A stretch of DNA of 8,234 nt from an uncultured Acinetobacter sp. (GCA_900771065.1 CAAGMP010000298.1:1-8234), one strand, 5' to 3'; shown: positions 1-6,445, counted from the stretch's first letter. The notes: generated by a model not told the origin, from the sequence alone. Numbers and translations: made by a program.

Positions 1-366
1 TTAGAAAATATTAACTTTAGTATTAGTTTTAGCCAATATGATCTCGAATATAATAAAACTAAGCCCAAAATGCGATATTTTATACAGATTTTACAGCAGC
101 ATGTTGCCAATTTTTGTGATCAGCATCAAATTGATCCTATTCCTGATTTATTTGGTTCTATTCAAATTGGATTGATTTCACCCGATGCAGAAGATGAGTG
201 TGGTGAAATATGTGGTGTTGCATTGTACTGTGATGGTGGCAGTGTTTATTTAATGGAGGAAGCTGGCTATTTAGAAACTTTGGCAGAATCTCCAGAAATA
301 TATCAATTTTTTCAAGAAATTATGCAATTTTTTCAGGAAGATTTAGTGTTACAATTTAGAGGCTAA
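1..366 (+). CDS. Unrecognised protein, C-terminal part (gene enters from the left edge)
   Basis: I do not recognise this protein and assign no function. The frame that ends in TAA at 364-366 stays open back to base 1, and the stretch before the first ATG (70) translates into ordinary-looking protein. There is no in-frame ATG, GTG or TTG between 1 and 69 and no good Shine-Dalgarno before the ATG at 70. I therefore read it as the last 121 codons of a longer gene; a 98-residue protein from ATG 70 is the alternative. The visible part looks soluble and acidic, with no membrane segment or signal peptide. It has a Cys-containing middle (DECGEICG, then ALYCDGG) and an aromatic, acidic C-terminal helix region with repeated QFFQE. 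It ends 44 bases before the transporter gene, and no terminator lies between them, so the two may be co-transcribed. Confidence 0.55.
   Translation, partial: LENINFSISFSQYDLEYNKTKPKMRYFIQILQQHVANFCDQHQIDPIPDLFGSIQIGLISPDAEDECGEICGVALYCDGGSVYLMEEAGYLETLAESPEIYQFFQEIMQFFQEDLVLQFRG
345..355 (+). promoter_or_regulatory. Candidate extended -10 promoter for the phosphate transporter gene
   Basis: TG at 347-348, one base, then TACAAT at 350-355 resembles an extended -10 element (five of six to TATAAT). No good -35 lies 16-18 bases upstream. The expected start near 362 would give a leader of about 50 bases before the TTG start. The site lies inside the 3' end of the upstream gene. A+T-rich DNA produces such matches by chance, so this is tentative. 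Confidence 0.25.
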
Positions 367-398
367 TAATTACTCAAACTTTAAATCTTAATAATAAT

Positions 399-404
399 AG
401 GAAG
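399..404 (+). promoter_or_regulatory. Ribosome binding site that decides a TTG start
   Basis: AGGAAG lies 6 bases before TTG at 411, the normal spacing. The next in-frame start, ATG at 420, would be 15 bases away, which is too far for this site. The site therefore supports initiation at TTG. Confidence 0.6.
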
Positions 405-410
405 TGACAA

Positions 411-1994
411 TTGCTTCAGATGATTACACAACTAATTGGTGGGATTGGTCTATTTTTATTAGGCATGTCATTAATTACAGACAGTTTAAAAGCACTTGCA
501 GGTGATCGACTCAATCATTGGTTAACGCGTTTTACGGGTTCGCCCAGCAAAGCCATGTATTCAGGTATTGGCTTAACTTTGGTTGTACAATCTTCAAATG
601 CAACCATGCTTGCAACAATTGGTTTTGTTAGTGCGGGAATTTTGACTTTTACGCAGGCGATGGGGGTCATTATTGGTGCAAATATTGGCACAACCAGTAC
701 AGGTTGGATGGTCGCTTTTTTAGGTGTTAAGTTTTCAATTGCCAGTATTGCTTTGCCTATTGTTGGTTTTGGTGCATTATTAAAACTCTTAGCTAAAGAT
801 AAATGGGCTCAAATTGGTTTAGCTCTAGCTGGTTTTGGTTTAATTTTTTGGGGAATTGATGTCCTACAAACTGCAATGGATGGACTTTCAGGGAGAATCA
901 ATTTTTCTCAATGGGGTGCATCAAGTCTTTACGGGCAAATTATTCTTATTATTGTTGGTTTTTTAATGACTGTTTTGCTGCAGTCTTCTAGTGCAGCAAT
1001 TACTGCAACTTTAGCTGCTTTAGTTAGTGGTGCAATTGATTTACCACAAGCACTGAATTTGGTCATTGGGCAAAATATTGGCACAATTTTAACGCCAATT
1101 TTAGCCGCTATGGGGGGCACAATCAGCGCACAACGCACTGCTGCTGTGCATGTGGTTTTTAATATTTTATCTGCAATTTTAGCTTTTTTTATTTTAGTTC
1201 CTGTTTTTTTATACAGTTATAAGCATATTGAATTTTTTGAAAATTTAGATCCCGTTGTGATTGTGGCTTTATTTCACACTTTGTTTAGCGTATTTGGTGC
1301 TTGTTTTTTTATTCCTTTTATTGGTTTTTTTGAAAAAATTATTGTGCATTTTCTGCCAGAAAAAGAATATCAGGTTTTACGTTATTTAGATTTAACTTTA
1401 TATAGTGTGCCTTCAGTGGCGATTGCCGCAGCACGAAATTCATTGTCTAAAACCATTGCCGATATTTATTTCTATATTATTGCGAGTTTAAAAGGGCAAT
1501 ATTTATTATTTGATCATTTATTGCAAGAATTTGATGAGGTGATTGCACATATTGATCAATATTTAGATCAAATGCCTGCACCACAAAACCAAAAAGATCA
1601 GCAAAATTTATTGTGGTTATTTCGTTTGATTGTTTATATTAAACAGCTACGTAACGATTTAATTTTGGCACAACCCACAAAACAAGATATGCAAGAGTGT
1701 GTGCAATTACAGTGCACGATTGGGCAAACCATTGCTTTAATTGAAATGATGATTCCATATTTAACTGACGCAAAACCAATTCCTGAGTCGTTAATTAATG
1801 AATTACATGATTTGTATATTCAAGTCTCAAGTGAGCAATTGATTATTCGTCAAGAAATTGTGAATTATGCAGCAAAAACAACACTTTCAGCAGCACGTAC
1901 TTTTGAAATTTTGTCATTGCAACGTTGGTTGGAAAAGTTGCTATATCATACAGTACAAATTAGTACGATTTTAAATGCTGAATTAAAAGAGTAA
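411..1994 (+). CDS. Na+/phosphate cotransporter family protein with C-terminal PhoU-like region
   Basis: This is an inner-membrane protein of the Na/Pi cotransporter family (NptA/YjbB type), expected to move inorganic phosphate with sodium. YjbB of E. coli is described as a phosphate exporter, so direction is open. At 527 residues it has the usual size of the two-domain bacterial form. Two inverted-repeat cores carry the family signatures: QSSNAT at 60-65 with GANIGTT at 89-95, and QSSSA at 191-195 with GQNIGT at 220-225. Hydrophobic segments fill residues 5-25, 50-155, 172-270 and 283-305. From about 335 to the end the protein is helical and polar, as in PhoU-like domains, probably cytoplasmic. 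The start is TTG at 411, chosen for its Shine-Dalgarno; ATG at 420 would shorten it by three residues. No pst or pho gene lies nearby, so a phosphate role rests on family membership alone. Confidence 0.88.
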   Translation: MLQMITQLIGGIGLFLLGMSLITDSLKALAGDRLNHWLTRFTGSPSKAMYSGIGLTLVVQSSNATMLATIGFVSAGILTFTQAMGVIIGANIGTTSTGWMVAFLGVKFSIASIALPIVGFGALLKLLAKDKWAQIGLALAGFGLIFWGIDVLQTAMDGLSGRINFSQWGASSLYGQIILIIVGFLMTVLLQSSSAAITATLAALVSGAIDLPQALNLVIGQNIGTILTPILAAMGGTISAQRTAAVHVVFNILSAILAFFILVPVFLYSYKHIEFFENLDPVVIVALFHTLFSVFGACFFIPFIGFFEKIIVHFLPEKEYQVLRYLDLTLYSVPSVAIAAARNSLSKTIADIYFYIIASLKGQYLLFDHLLQEFDEVIAHIDQYLDQMPAPQNQKDQQNLLWLFRLIVYIKQLRNDLILAQPTKQDMQECVQLQCTIGQTIALIEMMIPYLTDAKPIPESLINELHDLYIQVSSEQLIIRQEIVNYAAKTTLSAARTFEILSLQRWLEKLLYHTVQISTILNAELKE

Positions 1995-2044
1995 GAATAC
2001 GCTGATAAAAAATAATCATTTATATAGGATTTGCAATATTTATA

Positions 2045-2053
2045 TGTTATAAA
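2045..2053 (+). promoter_or_regulatory. Candidate sigma-70 extended -10 promoter of rpoN
   Basis: TGT followed by TATAAA (2048-2053) is a good extended -10 element in the 102-base gap before rpoN. The expected start is near 2060. No good -35 sits 17 bases upstream; TTGCAA at 2031-2036 is too close for this -10 but lies 19 bases before a second TATAAA at 2056-2061. Either pairing would place the transcription start at or inside the sigma-54-like motif at 2063-2078. Confidence 0.35.
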
Positions 2054-2062
2054 AATATAAAT

Positions 2063-2078
2063 CGGCATATTTTTTGCA
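2063..2078 (+). promoter_or_regulatory. Sigma-54 (-24/-12) promoter-like motif in the rpoN leader
   Basis: The sequence CGGCATATTTTTTGCA matches the sigma-54 consensus TGGCACGNNNNTTGCW at nine of twelve specified positions. It includes the key GG (2064-2065) and GC (2076-2077) with the exact 11-base G-to-G spacing. If used as a promoter, transcription would start near 2089, inside the rpoN Shine-Dalgarno, giving a poorly translatable message. It fits better as a site where sigma-54 holoenzyme could sit as a closed complex and block transcription from an upstream sigma-70 promoter. The binding and repression are inference; the motif and its spacing are seen. Confidence 0.4.
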
Positions 2079-2085
2079 TATTAAA

Positions 2086-2090
2086 AGAGG
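2086..2090 (+). promoter_or_regulatory. Ribosome binding site of rpoN
   Basis: AGAGG stands 6 bases before ATG 2097 and favours that start over the in-frame ATG at 2106. It overlaps the position where transcription from the sigma-54-like motif would begin, so a transcript from that motif would lack most of this site. Confidence 0.6.
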
Positions 2091-2096
2091 TTTTTT

Positions 2097-3542
2097 ATGA
2101 AGTTGATGGTTGGCGTAAAAGTCTCGAATAGTTTGTCGTTGACACCACAATTACAGCAAGCCATTCGACTCTTACAATTATCGAGCTTAGAGCTTGAACA
2201 AGAAGTTCAATTACAATTAGAAAGCAATCCATTGCTTGAACAAGTTGAAGAAATTCAAGAAGCACAAGCGGCTGTTGTTTCATTGCCAGAACAAACCGAT
2301 TTAACGCAACAATTAAATGCAGATCATTTACCCGAAGAATTACCTGTTGATACACAATGGGATGATATTTATACCCATCATGCGACTAATGTCAGTGCTG
2401 ATGATTATGAAGAACGTGGTGATAATCGGCATATACAAACTACGTTAAAAGAACACTTAATTGAACAAATTAATTTACTCAATTTTTCCACAGTTGATCG
2501 TCTGATTGCACATTGCATTGTCGATTCATTAGATAACAAAGGTTTTTTGGCTTGTGATATTGGCGAAATTGCGACATCAGTAAATCATCTTTTAAGCACG
2601 ATGAATTATGATGAATTGGTGGAAGATGATGAAGTGACTGTTGTTTTAAAATATGTGCAACGTCTTGATCCAATTGGGGTAGCATCGAGAAATTTAGTCG
2701 AGTGTTTATTGGTACAATTAGAAAGTTTACCTGAAACGGTTGCCGATCAGCACCATGCAAAAAAGTTGCTACAACATTATCAATTGTTGATTACCAATGA
2801 TTTACCTAAATTACTCAAACAAACTGGCTTAAATATGTCAGAGTTAAAACAAGCTATGGCTTGTTTGCGTACTTTAAAATCTTCCCCTGCAGCTGAATTT
2901 GAATCGAAAGAAACAGATTATCAAATTCCAGATGTTGTTGTTTCGAAAAAAAATCACCAGTGGTTTGTGCAGTTAAATCCTGATGTGATGCCAAAATTAC
3001 GTGTCAATTCATTTTATGCCAATATGATTCGTCGTGCAGATCAAAGCGATGATAATCAATATTTACGTAACCAAATGTTAGAAGCTAAAAATTTTATTAA
3101 AGGAATTGATGAACGGCATAAAACATTATTAAAAGTGGCAACGTGCATTGTAGAACATCAACGTCAATTTTTTGAAGTCGGGGTTGAAGGAATGAAACCC
3201 TTAATTTTAAAAGACATTGCTGAAGAAGTCGGTTTGCACGAATCTACTATTTCACGCGTTACAACCAATAAATATATGTTAACCCCACGTGGTTTATATG
3301 AATTGAAATATTTCTTTTCTAGTCATGTTGCGACCAGTTCAGGCGGTGAAGCCTCATCAACAGCTATTCGTGCAAAAATCAAAAAAATGATTGCAGAAGA
3401 AAATATAGCTAAGCCCTTGTCTGACAATACAATTTGTAATTTATTGAAAAATGAAGGGATTGATGTTGCACGTAGAACAGTTGCAAAATACCGTGAATCG
3501 TTAAACATTCCGTCGTCTTCTGAGCGAAAAGTCTTGATCTAA
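2097..3542 (+). CDS. rpoN: RNA polymerase sigma-54 factor RpoN
   Basis: RpoN directs RNA polymerase to -24/-12 promoters and needs an AAA+ activator to open them; its regulons include nitrogen use, pili and alternative carbon sources. At 481 residues it is full length for the family. Region I (about 1-50) is the Gln/Leu-rich activator-responsive part, with SLTPQLQQAI near residue 14 and NPLLE at 44-48. An acidic region II follows to about 115, then the core-binding region (about 115-300). The DNA-binding part has a helix-turn-helix near 371-390 (LKDIAEEVGLHESTISRVTT), and the RpoN box ARRTVAKYRE at 458-467 is a perfect consensus. ATG 2097 is preceded by AGAGG at good spacing. hpf follows 54 bases later with no terminator between, the usual rpoN-hpf pairing. 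The usual upstream neighbour lptB is replaced here by a phosphate transporter gene. Confidence 0.98.
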   Translation: MKLMVGVKVSNSLSLTPQLQQAIRLLQLSSLELEQEVQLQLESNPLLEQVEEIQEAQAAVVSLPEQTDLTQQLNADHLPEELPVDTQWDDIYTHHATNVSADDYEERGDNRHIQTTLKEHLIEQINLLNFSTVDRLIAHCIVDSLDNKGFLACDIGEIATSVNHLLSTMNYDELVEDDEVTVVLKYVQRLDPIGVASRNLVECLLVQLESLPETVADQHHAKKLLQHYQLLITNDLPKLLKQTGLNMSELKQAMACLRTLKSSPAAEFESKETDYQIPDVVVSKKNHQWFVQLNPDVMPKLRVNSFYANMIRRADQSDDNQYLRNQMLEAKNFIKGIDERHKTLLKVATCIVEHQRQFFEVGVEGMKPLILKDIAEEVGLHESTISRVTTNKYMLTPRGLYELKYFFSSHVATSSGGEASSTAIRAKIKKMIAEENIAKPLSDNTICNLLKNEGIDVARRTVAKYRESLNIPSSSERKVLI

Positions 3543-3563
3543 TTTTAAAAAATGATGTATAAA
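3534..3563 (+). promoter_or_regulatory. Candidate internal promoter for hpf
   Basis: TTGATC (3534-3539, four of six to TTGACA) and TATAAA (3558-3563, five of six) are separated by 18 bases. The -35 lies in the last codons of rpoN. The expected start near 3570 leaves a leader of about 27 bases with AAGGAG at 3584-3589. It would let hpf be expressed apart from rpoN, which suits a growth-phase-controlled factor. Confidence 0.35.
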
Positions 3564-3596
3564 AAATAATCAAAAAAAACATCAAGGAGTAATTGC

Positions 3597-3929
3597 ATGC
3601 ATATTATTATTCGAGGGCATCATTTAAGTATTACCCCTGCTATTCAACAACAAATTCATGCAAAATTTCAGCAAATGATGCAACATTTCGATCAAGTTGG
3701 CACATTACAAATTAAATTACGCAAAGATCATCAAATTGATCAGCGTTCGCGTAAAGGCAGTGCCAATCATGTGGCAGAAGCGATTATTCGTTTACCTAAA
3801 GCAGAGTTGTTTGCTCAAGCATCGGCAGATAATATGTATCGTTCAATTCAAAAATTGACTCAAAAATTAGAAAAGCAATTAAATAAATATCGAAAAACCC
3901 AGCAAAATGCACTGTTGCCGATTGGCTAA
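3597..3929 (+). CDS. hpf: Ribosome hibernation promoting factor (short HPF/RaiA family)
   Basis: This protein binds the decoding region of the 30S subunit in slow growth and silences ribosomes, in the short-form family by promoting 100S dimers (HPF) or stabilising 70S (RaiA/YfiA). At 110 residues it is a short form with no C-terminal dimerisation domain. The pattern is beta-alpha-beta-beta-beta-alpha: a first strand at 1-7, a helix about 13-31, strands near 36-42, 59-66 and 70-75, and a last helix from 77 containing the family motif DNMYRSIQKL (78-87), then a basic tail. A basic loop at 43-59 is longer than I recall in E. coli HPF. The ATG follows AAGGAG by 7 bases. Its position directly after rpoN is the conserved hpf context. 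HPF versus RaiA function cannot be settled from sequence; the linkage favours HPF. Confidence 0.93.
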   Translation: MHIIIRGHHLSITPAIQQQIHAKFQQMMQHFDQVGTLQIKLRKDHQIDQRSRKGSANHVAEAIIRLPKAELFAQASADNMYRSIQKLTQKLEKQLNKYRKTQQNALLPIG

Positions 3930-3954
3930 AACTATTTTTTATGAAAAAATAACG

Positions 3955-3981
3955 AAAGAGGCTGCAATCAGCCTCTTTTTT
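3955..3981 (+). terminator. Intrinsic terminator after hpf
   Basis: AAAGAGGCTG (3955-3964) pairs perfectly with CAGCCTCTTT (3969-3978) around the loop CAAT, and a run of six T (3976-3981) follows the G+C-rich core. It lies 26 bases after the hpf stop and closes the rpoN-hpf unit. Confidence 0.92.
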
Positions 3982-3988
3982 ATTGAGA

Positions 3989-4014
3989 TAGTAATCTTCA
4001 AAGATGAATTACTA
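3989..4014 (+). repeat. Inverted repeat (dyad) upstream of ibaG
   Basis: TAGTAAT (3989-3995) and ATTACTA (4008-4014) are perfect 7-base inverted arms separated by 12 bases. The element sits just after the hpf terminator and about 60 bases before the ibaG start, where an operator for the ibaG-murA-hisG unit would be expected. It could also form a weak stem if transcribed. It has no T-run after it, so it is not a terminator. Function is unknown and chance is possible in A+T-rich DNA. Confidence 0.35.
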
Positions 4015-4074
4015 GAATCTTTTATAGTAAAATGATTCGTTTTTCCACCGTTAGTCCCATAAGAGGTCTTTGTG

Positions 4075-4326
4075 ATGAATAGTGAACAGCTCACAGAAAT
4101 TTTAACAGCTGCTTTTCCTGAGGCTGAGGTTGTTGTAAGTGGGCAAGGCGGTAAATTCGATTTGCGTATTGTAGACGAACAGTTTGAAGGAAAACGACCT
4201 GTTGCACGCCAACAAGCCGTTTATGCGCCCTTAAACTCGTATATTATCAGCGGAGAATTACATGCTGTAACAATCCGCGCAATGACGAAAGAAGAATGGC
4301 GCAAAGCGAGTTTGTTTGGAGTTTAA
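4075..4326 (+). CDS. ibaG: BolA family iron-sulfur/acid stress protein IbaG
   Basis: IbaG is a small BolA-type protein that partners monothiol glutaredoxin (Grx4) around a [2Fe-2S] cluster and is linked to acid stress and iron-sulfur trafficking. Family features are VSGQGGKF at 21-28, the RQQAVYAPL core at 45-53, and HAVTIRAMTKEEW at 63-75 with the invariant His63. The direct murA neighbour is the hallmark of ibaG as opposed to bolA. At 83 residues its length is normal. I chose ATG 4075, 8 bases after AAGAGG (4061-4066); GTG 4072, one codon earlier, is also possible. The residue aligned with the loop His of E. coli IbaG is Lys27 here. The stop lies 9 bases before murA, so the two are probably co-transcribed. 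Confidence 0.9.
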   Translation: MNSEQLTEILTAAFPEAEVVVSGQGGKFDLRIVDEQFEGKRPVARQQAVYAPLNSYIISGELHAVTIRAMTKEEWRKASLFGV

Positions 4327-4335
4327 ATTATAAAA

Positions 4336-5592
4336 ATGGATAAATTTTTAATACAAGGTGGTATTCAGCTTAATGGTGAAGTGCGTATTTCTGGTGCTAA
4401 GAATGCGGCTTTACCTTTGCTTGCTGCCATGATTCTTGCAGAAACACCAACCAAATTAACCAATGTACCTAACTTGAAAGATGTAAATACATTGGTCAAG
4501 CTTATTGCTGGTTTGGGTGTGACAGTGTCTTATGAAGGTGATACTGTGACGGTGGATACTTCAACTTTAGACAACCAATTTGCGCCTTATGAATTGGTTA
4601 AAACCATGCGTGCTTCTATTTTAGTGCTTGGTCCATTGTTGGCACGGTACGGTACTGCTAAAGTTTCTTTACCTGGTGGTTGCGCCATTGGTTCACGCCC
4701 TGTCGATCAACATTTAAAAGCATTAGAAGCCTTAGGTGCTAAAATCGATGTTGAAGCAGGTTATGTGCATGCACAAGTCGATGGTCGTTTAAAAGGTGGC
4801 GAAGTCATTTTTGACATGGTGACTGTAGGTGGTACAGAAAATATTTTAATGGCTGCCGTTCTTGCAGATGGTGTCACAACGATTCGCAATGCTGCGCGTG
4901 AACCTGAAATTACAGATTTGGCACAAATGCTGATTAAAATGGGTGCTCAAATTGAAGGTTTAGACACCGATACCTTAGTTGTCACAGGCGTTGAACGACT
5001 AAATGGCTGTGAATATGCCGTTGTTGCCGATCGTATTGAAACAGGCTCTTATTTAGCTGCTGCGGCAATTACAGGGGGCAAAATCAAAACCACACATACC
5101 GATCCTAATTTACTTGAATCTGTTTTAGATAAATTTGAAGAAATGGGTGCTGAAGTGACGCGTGGTGATGATTGGATTGAATTGGATATGATGGGTAAGC
5201 GTCCAAAAGCGGTGAGCTTCCGAACGTTACCTCATCCCGAATTTCCAACCGATATGCAAGCACAGTTAATGGCAGTCAATGCAATTGGACGCGGTTTTGC
5301 CACCATTTCAGAAACCATTTTTGAAAACCGTTTTATGCATGTACCTGAATTAGCACGTATGGGTGCAAATATTCAGGTTGAAGGCAATGATGCTGTGGTG
5401 ACAGGCGTTGAAAAATTATCGGCTGCACCTGTAATGGCAACTGATTTACGGGCTTCATTCTCCTTAGTTTTAGCTGCATTAGCCGCAGAAGGAGAAACAT
5501 TAATTGACCGAATTTATCATATTGATCGCGGTTATGAAGATGTCGAAGCGAAATTACAAAGTTTAGGTGCCCAAATTAAGCGAGTCAGTTAA
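4336..5592 (+). CDS. murA: UDP-N-acetylglucosamine 1-carboxyvinyltransferase MurA
   Basis: MurA transfers enolpyruvate from PEP to UDP-GlcNAc, the first committed step of peptidoglycan synthesis, in the cytoplasm. At 418 residues it matches the E. coli enzyme in length. The active-site loop GGCAIGSRPVD carries the catalytic Cys116, the residue that fosfomycin alkylates. Other conserved parts are the N-terminal SGAKNAA with Lys22, KTMRAS with Arg92, FPTDMQAQ with general base Asp306, ENRFMHV near 330-336, and HIDRGY with Arg398. No key residue is missing, so the enzyme looks active and fosfomycin-sensitive at the target. The start has little Shine-Dalgarno (GGAG at 4318-4321 is 14 bases away), which points to translation coupled to ibaG just upstream. 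The stop overlaps the hisG start by one base (TAATG). Confidence 0.98.
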   Translation: MDKFLIQGGIQLNGEVRISGAKNAALPLLAAMILAETPTKLTNVPNLKDVNTLVKLIAGLGVTVSYEGDTVTVDTSTLDNQFAPYELVKTMRASILVLGPLLARYGTAKVSLPGGCAIGSRPVDQHLKALEALGAKIDVEAGYVHAQVDGRLKGGEVIFDMVTVGGTENILMAAVLADGVTTIRNAAREPEITDLAQMLIKMGAQIEGLDTDTLVVTGVERLNGCEYAVVADRIETGSYLAAAAITGGKIKTTHTDPNLLESVLDKFEEMGAEVTRGDDWIELDMMGKRPKAVSFRTLPHPEFPTDMQAQLMAVNAIGRGFATISETIFENRFMHVPELARMGANIQVEGNDAVVTGVEKLSAAPVMATDLRASFSLVLAALAAEGETLIDRIYHIDRGYEDVEAKLQSLGAQIKRVS

Positions 5593-6290
5593 TGAATGAA
5601 ATGAGAAACGATGATCCTAACTTCAATGTGATGGGAAATTTTGATCATGGTTTAACTTTAGCATTAAGTAAGGGGCGAATTTTAAAAGAAACTTTACCTT
5701 TGCTTGCAACCGCTGGAATTAATTTATTAGAAGATCCTGATCAATCGCGTAAATTAATTTTTCCAACCACACATAAATGCGTGCGTATTCTCATTTTACG
5801 TGCTTCAGATGTGCCCACTTATGTTGAAAATGGTGCAGCCGATTTGGGTGTAGCAGGTAAAGACGTGTTGATGGAACATGGTGCACAAAATGTCTATGAA
5901 CCACTTGATTTGAAAATTGCCAATTGTAAACTCATGACAGCAGGCAAAGTTGGCATGCAAAGACCACAAGGTCGTTTAAAAATTGCGACTAAATATGTCA
6001 ACTTAACGCGTCAATATTATGCAAGTTTAGGCGAACAAGTCGATGTAATTAAACTGTATGGCTCAATGGAATTAGCACCATTGGTTGGCTTAGGTGATTA
6101 CATCGTCGATGTGGTCGACACGGGCAACACGTTGCGTGCAAATGGTTTAGAACCACTTGAAGAAATTTGTAAAGTCTCTTCACGTCTGATTGTCAACAAA
6201 GCAAGCTTTAAACGTAAGCAACATTTGCTCAGTCCAATTTTAACGCAATTGGAACAGGCCGTTGCCCAACGTGAACAAGCAAAAAAATAA
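5592..6290 (+). CDS. hisG: ATP phosphoribosyltransferase catalytic subunit, short form (HisG)
   Basis: HisG condenses ATP with PRPP to phosphoribosyl-ATP, the first and feedback-controlled step of histidine synthesis. At 232 residues it is the short form (HisG-S), which lacks the C-terminal histidine-binding domain and works in a complex with HisZ. The catalytic core starts at LALSKGRILKE (23-33), followed by GVAGKDVLMEHG (86-97), GSMELAPLVGLGDYIVD (157-173) and the PRPP loop DVVDTGNTLRANGL (173-186). The first 20 residues are an extension before the core. ATG 5592 overlaps the murA stop as TAATG, which fits translational coupling and decides the start; ATG 5601 and 5631 are alternatives. No hisZ is present in the window, so the regulatory subunit must be encoded elsewhere. 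A terminator follows at once. Confidence 0.97.
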   Translation: MNEMRNDDPNFNVMGNFDHGLTLALSKGRILKETLPLLATAGINLLEDPDQSRKLIFPTTHKCVRILILRASDVPTYVENGAADLGVAGKDVLMEHGAQNVYEPLDLKIANCKLMTAGKVGMQRPQGRLKIATKYVNLTRQYYASLGEQVDVIKLYGSMELAPLVGLGDYIVDVVDTGNTLRANGLEPLEEICKVSSRLIVNKASFKRKQHLLSPILTQLEQAVAQREQAKK

Positions 6291-6293
6291 AAC

Positions 6294-6318
6294 AAACCGT
6301 CCGATTGGACGGTTTTTT
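6294..6318 (+). terminator. Intrinsic terminator after hisG
   Basis: AAACCGTCC (6294-6302) pairs over nine bases with GGACGGTTT (6307-6315) around the loop GATT, with six T at 6313-6318. It starts four bases after the hisG stop and ends the ibaG-murA-hisG unit. Confidence 0.92.
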
Positions 6319-6382
6319 ATGTTTTTAAATATGCTATCGATACAGACAAACAGAAAATTCAATTAAACTCAAAATAATCATG

Positions 6383-6411
6383 CCGACAAATGCTTAGAAA
6401 ACAGGTACACT
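6383..6411 (+). promoter_or_regulatory. Candidate sigma-70 promoter of hisD
   Basis: CCGACA (6383-6388, four of six to TTGACA) and TACACT (6406-6411, four of six to TATAAT) are exactly 17 bases apart. The start would fall near 6418, 28 bases before the hisD ATG. It lies between the hisG terminator and hisD, where a promoter is needed. I see no histidine-rich leader peptide or attenuator hairpin in this gap. Confidence 0.35.
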
Positions 6412-6445
6412 TAAGTTTTCCAAGATAATTTTCGTGGGTAAATTG

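Noticed and set aside
49..54. Perfect TATAAT, as a -10 for a gene starting at ATG 70
   Set aside because: There is no -35 or extended -10, the start would be about 9 bases before the ATG, and the bases read as coding sequence continuing from the left.
929..1138. Minus-strand open frame of 69 codons inside the transporter gene
   Set aside because: It lies fully opposite a strongly supported membrane-protein gene and has no ribosome binding site or recognisable domain.
1995..2044. Terminator after the transporter gene
   Set aside because: No G+C-rich stem with a T-run is present; the region is only A+T-rich.
2065..2082. Direct repeat of GCATATT 11 bases apart in the rpoN leader
   Set aside because: The first and most of the second copy are explained by the two halves of the sigma-54-like motif, so I do not count it as a separate repeat.
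2479..2760. Minus-strand open frame of 93 codons inside rpoN
   Set aside because: It is antisense to conserved rpoN coding sequence and its product has no protein-like family features.
6319..6433. Possible histidine leader peptide or attenuator before hisD
   Set aside because: The short frames here have no run of His codons and no competing hairpins; only a candidate promoter is supported.
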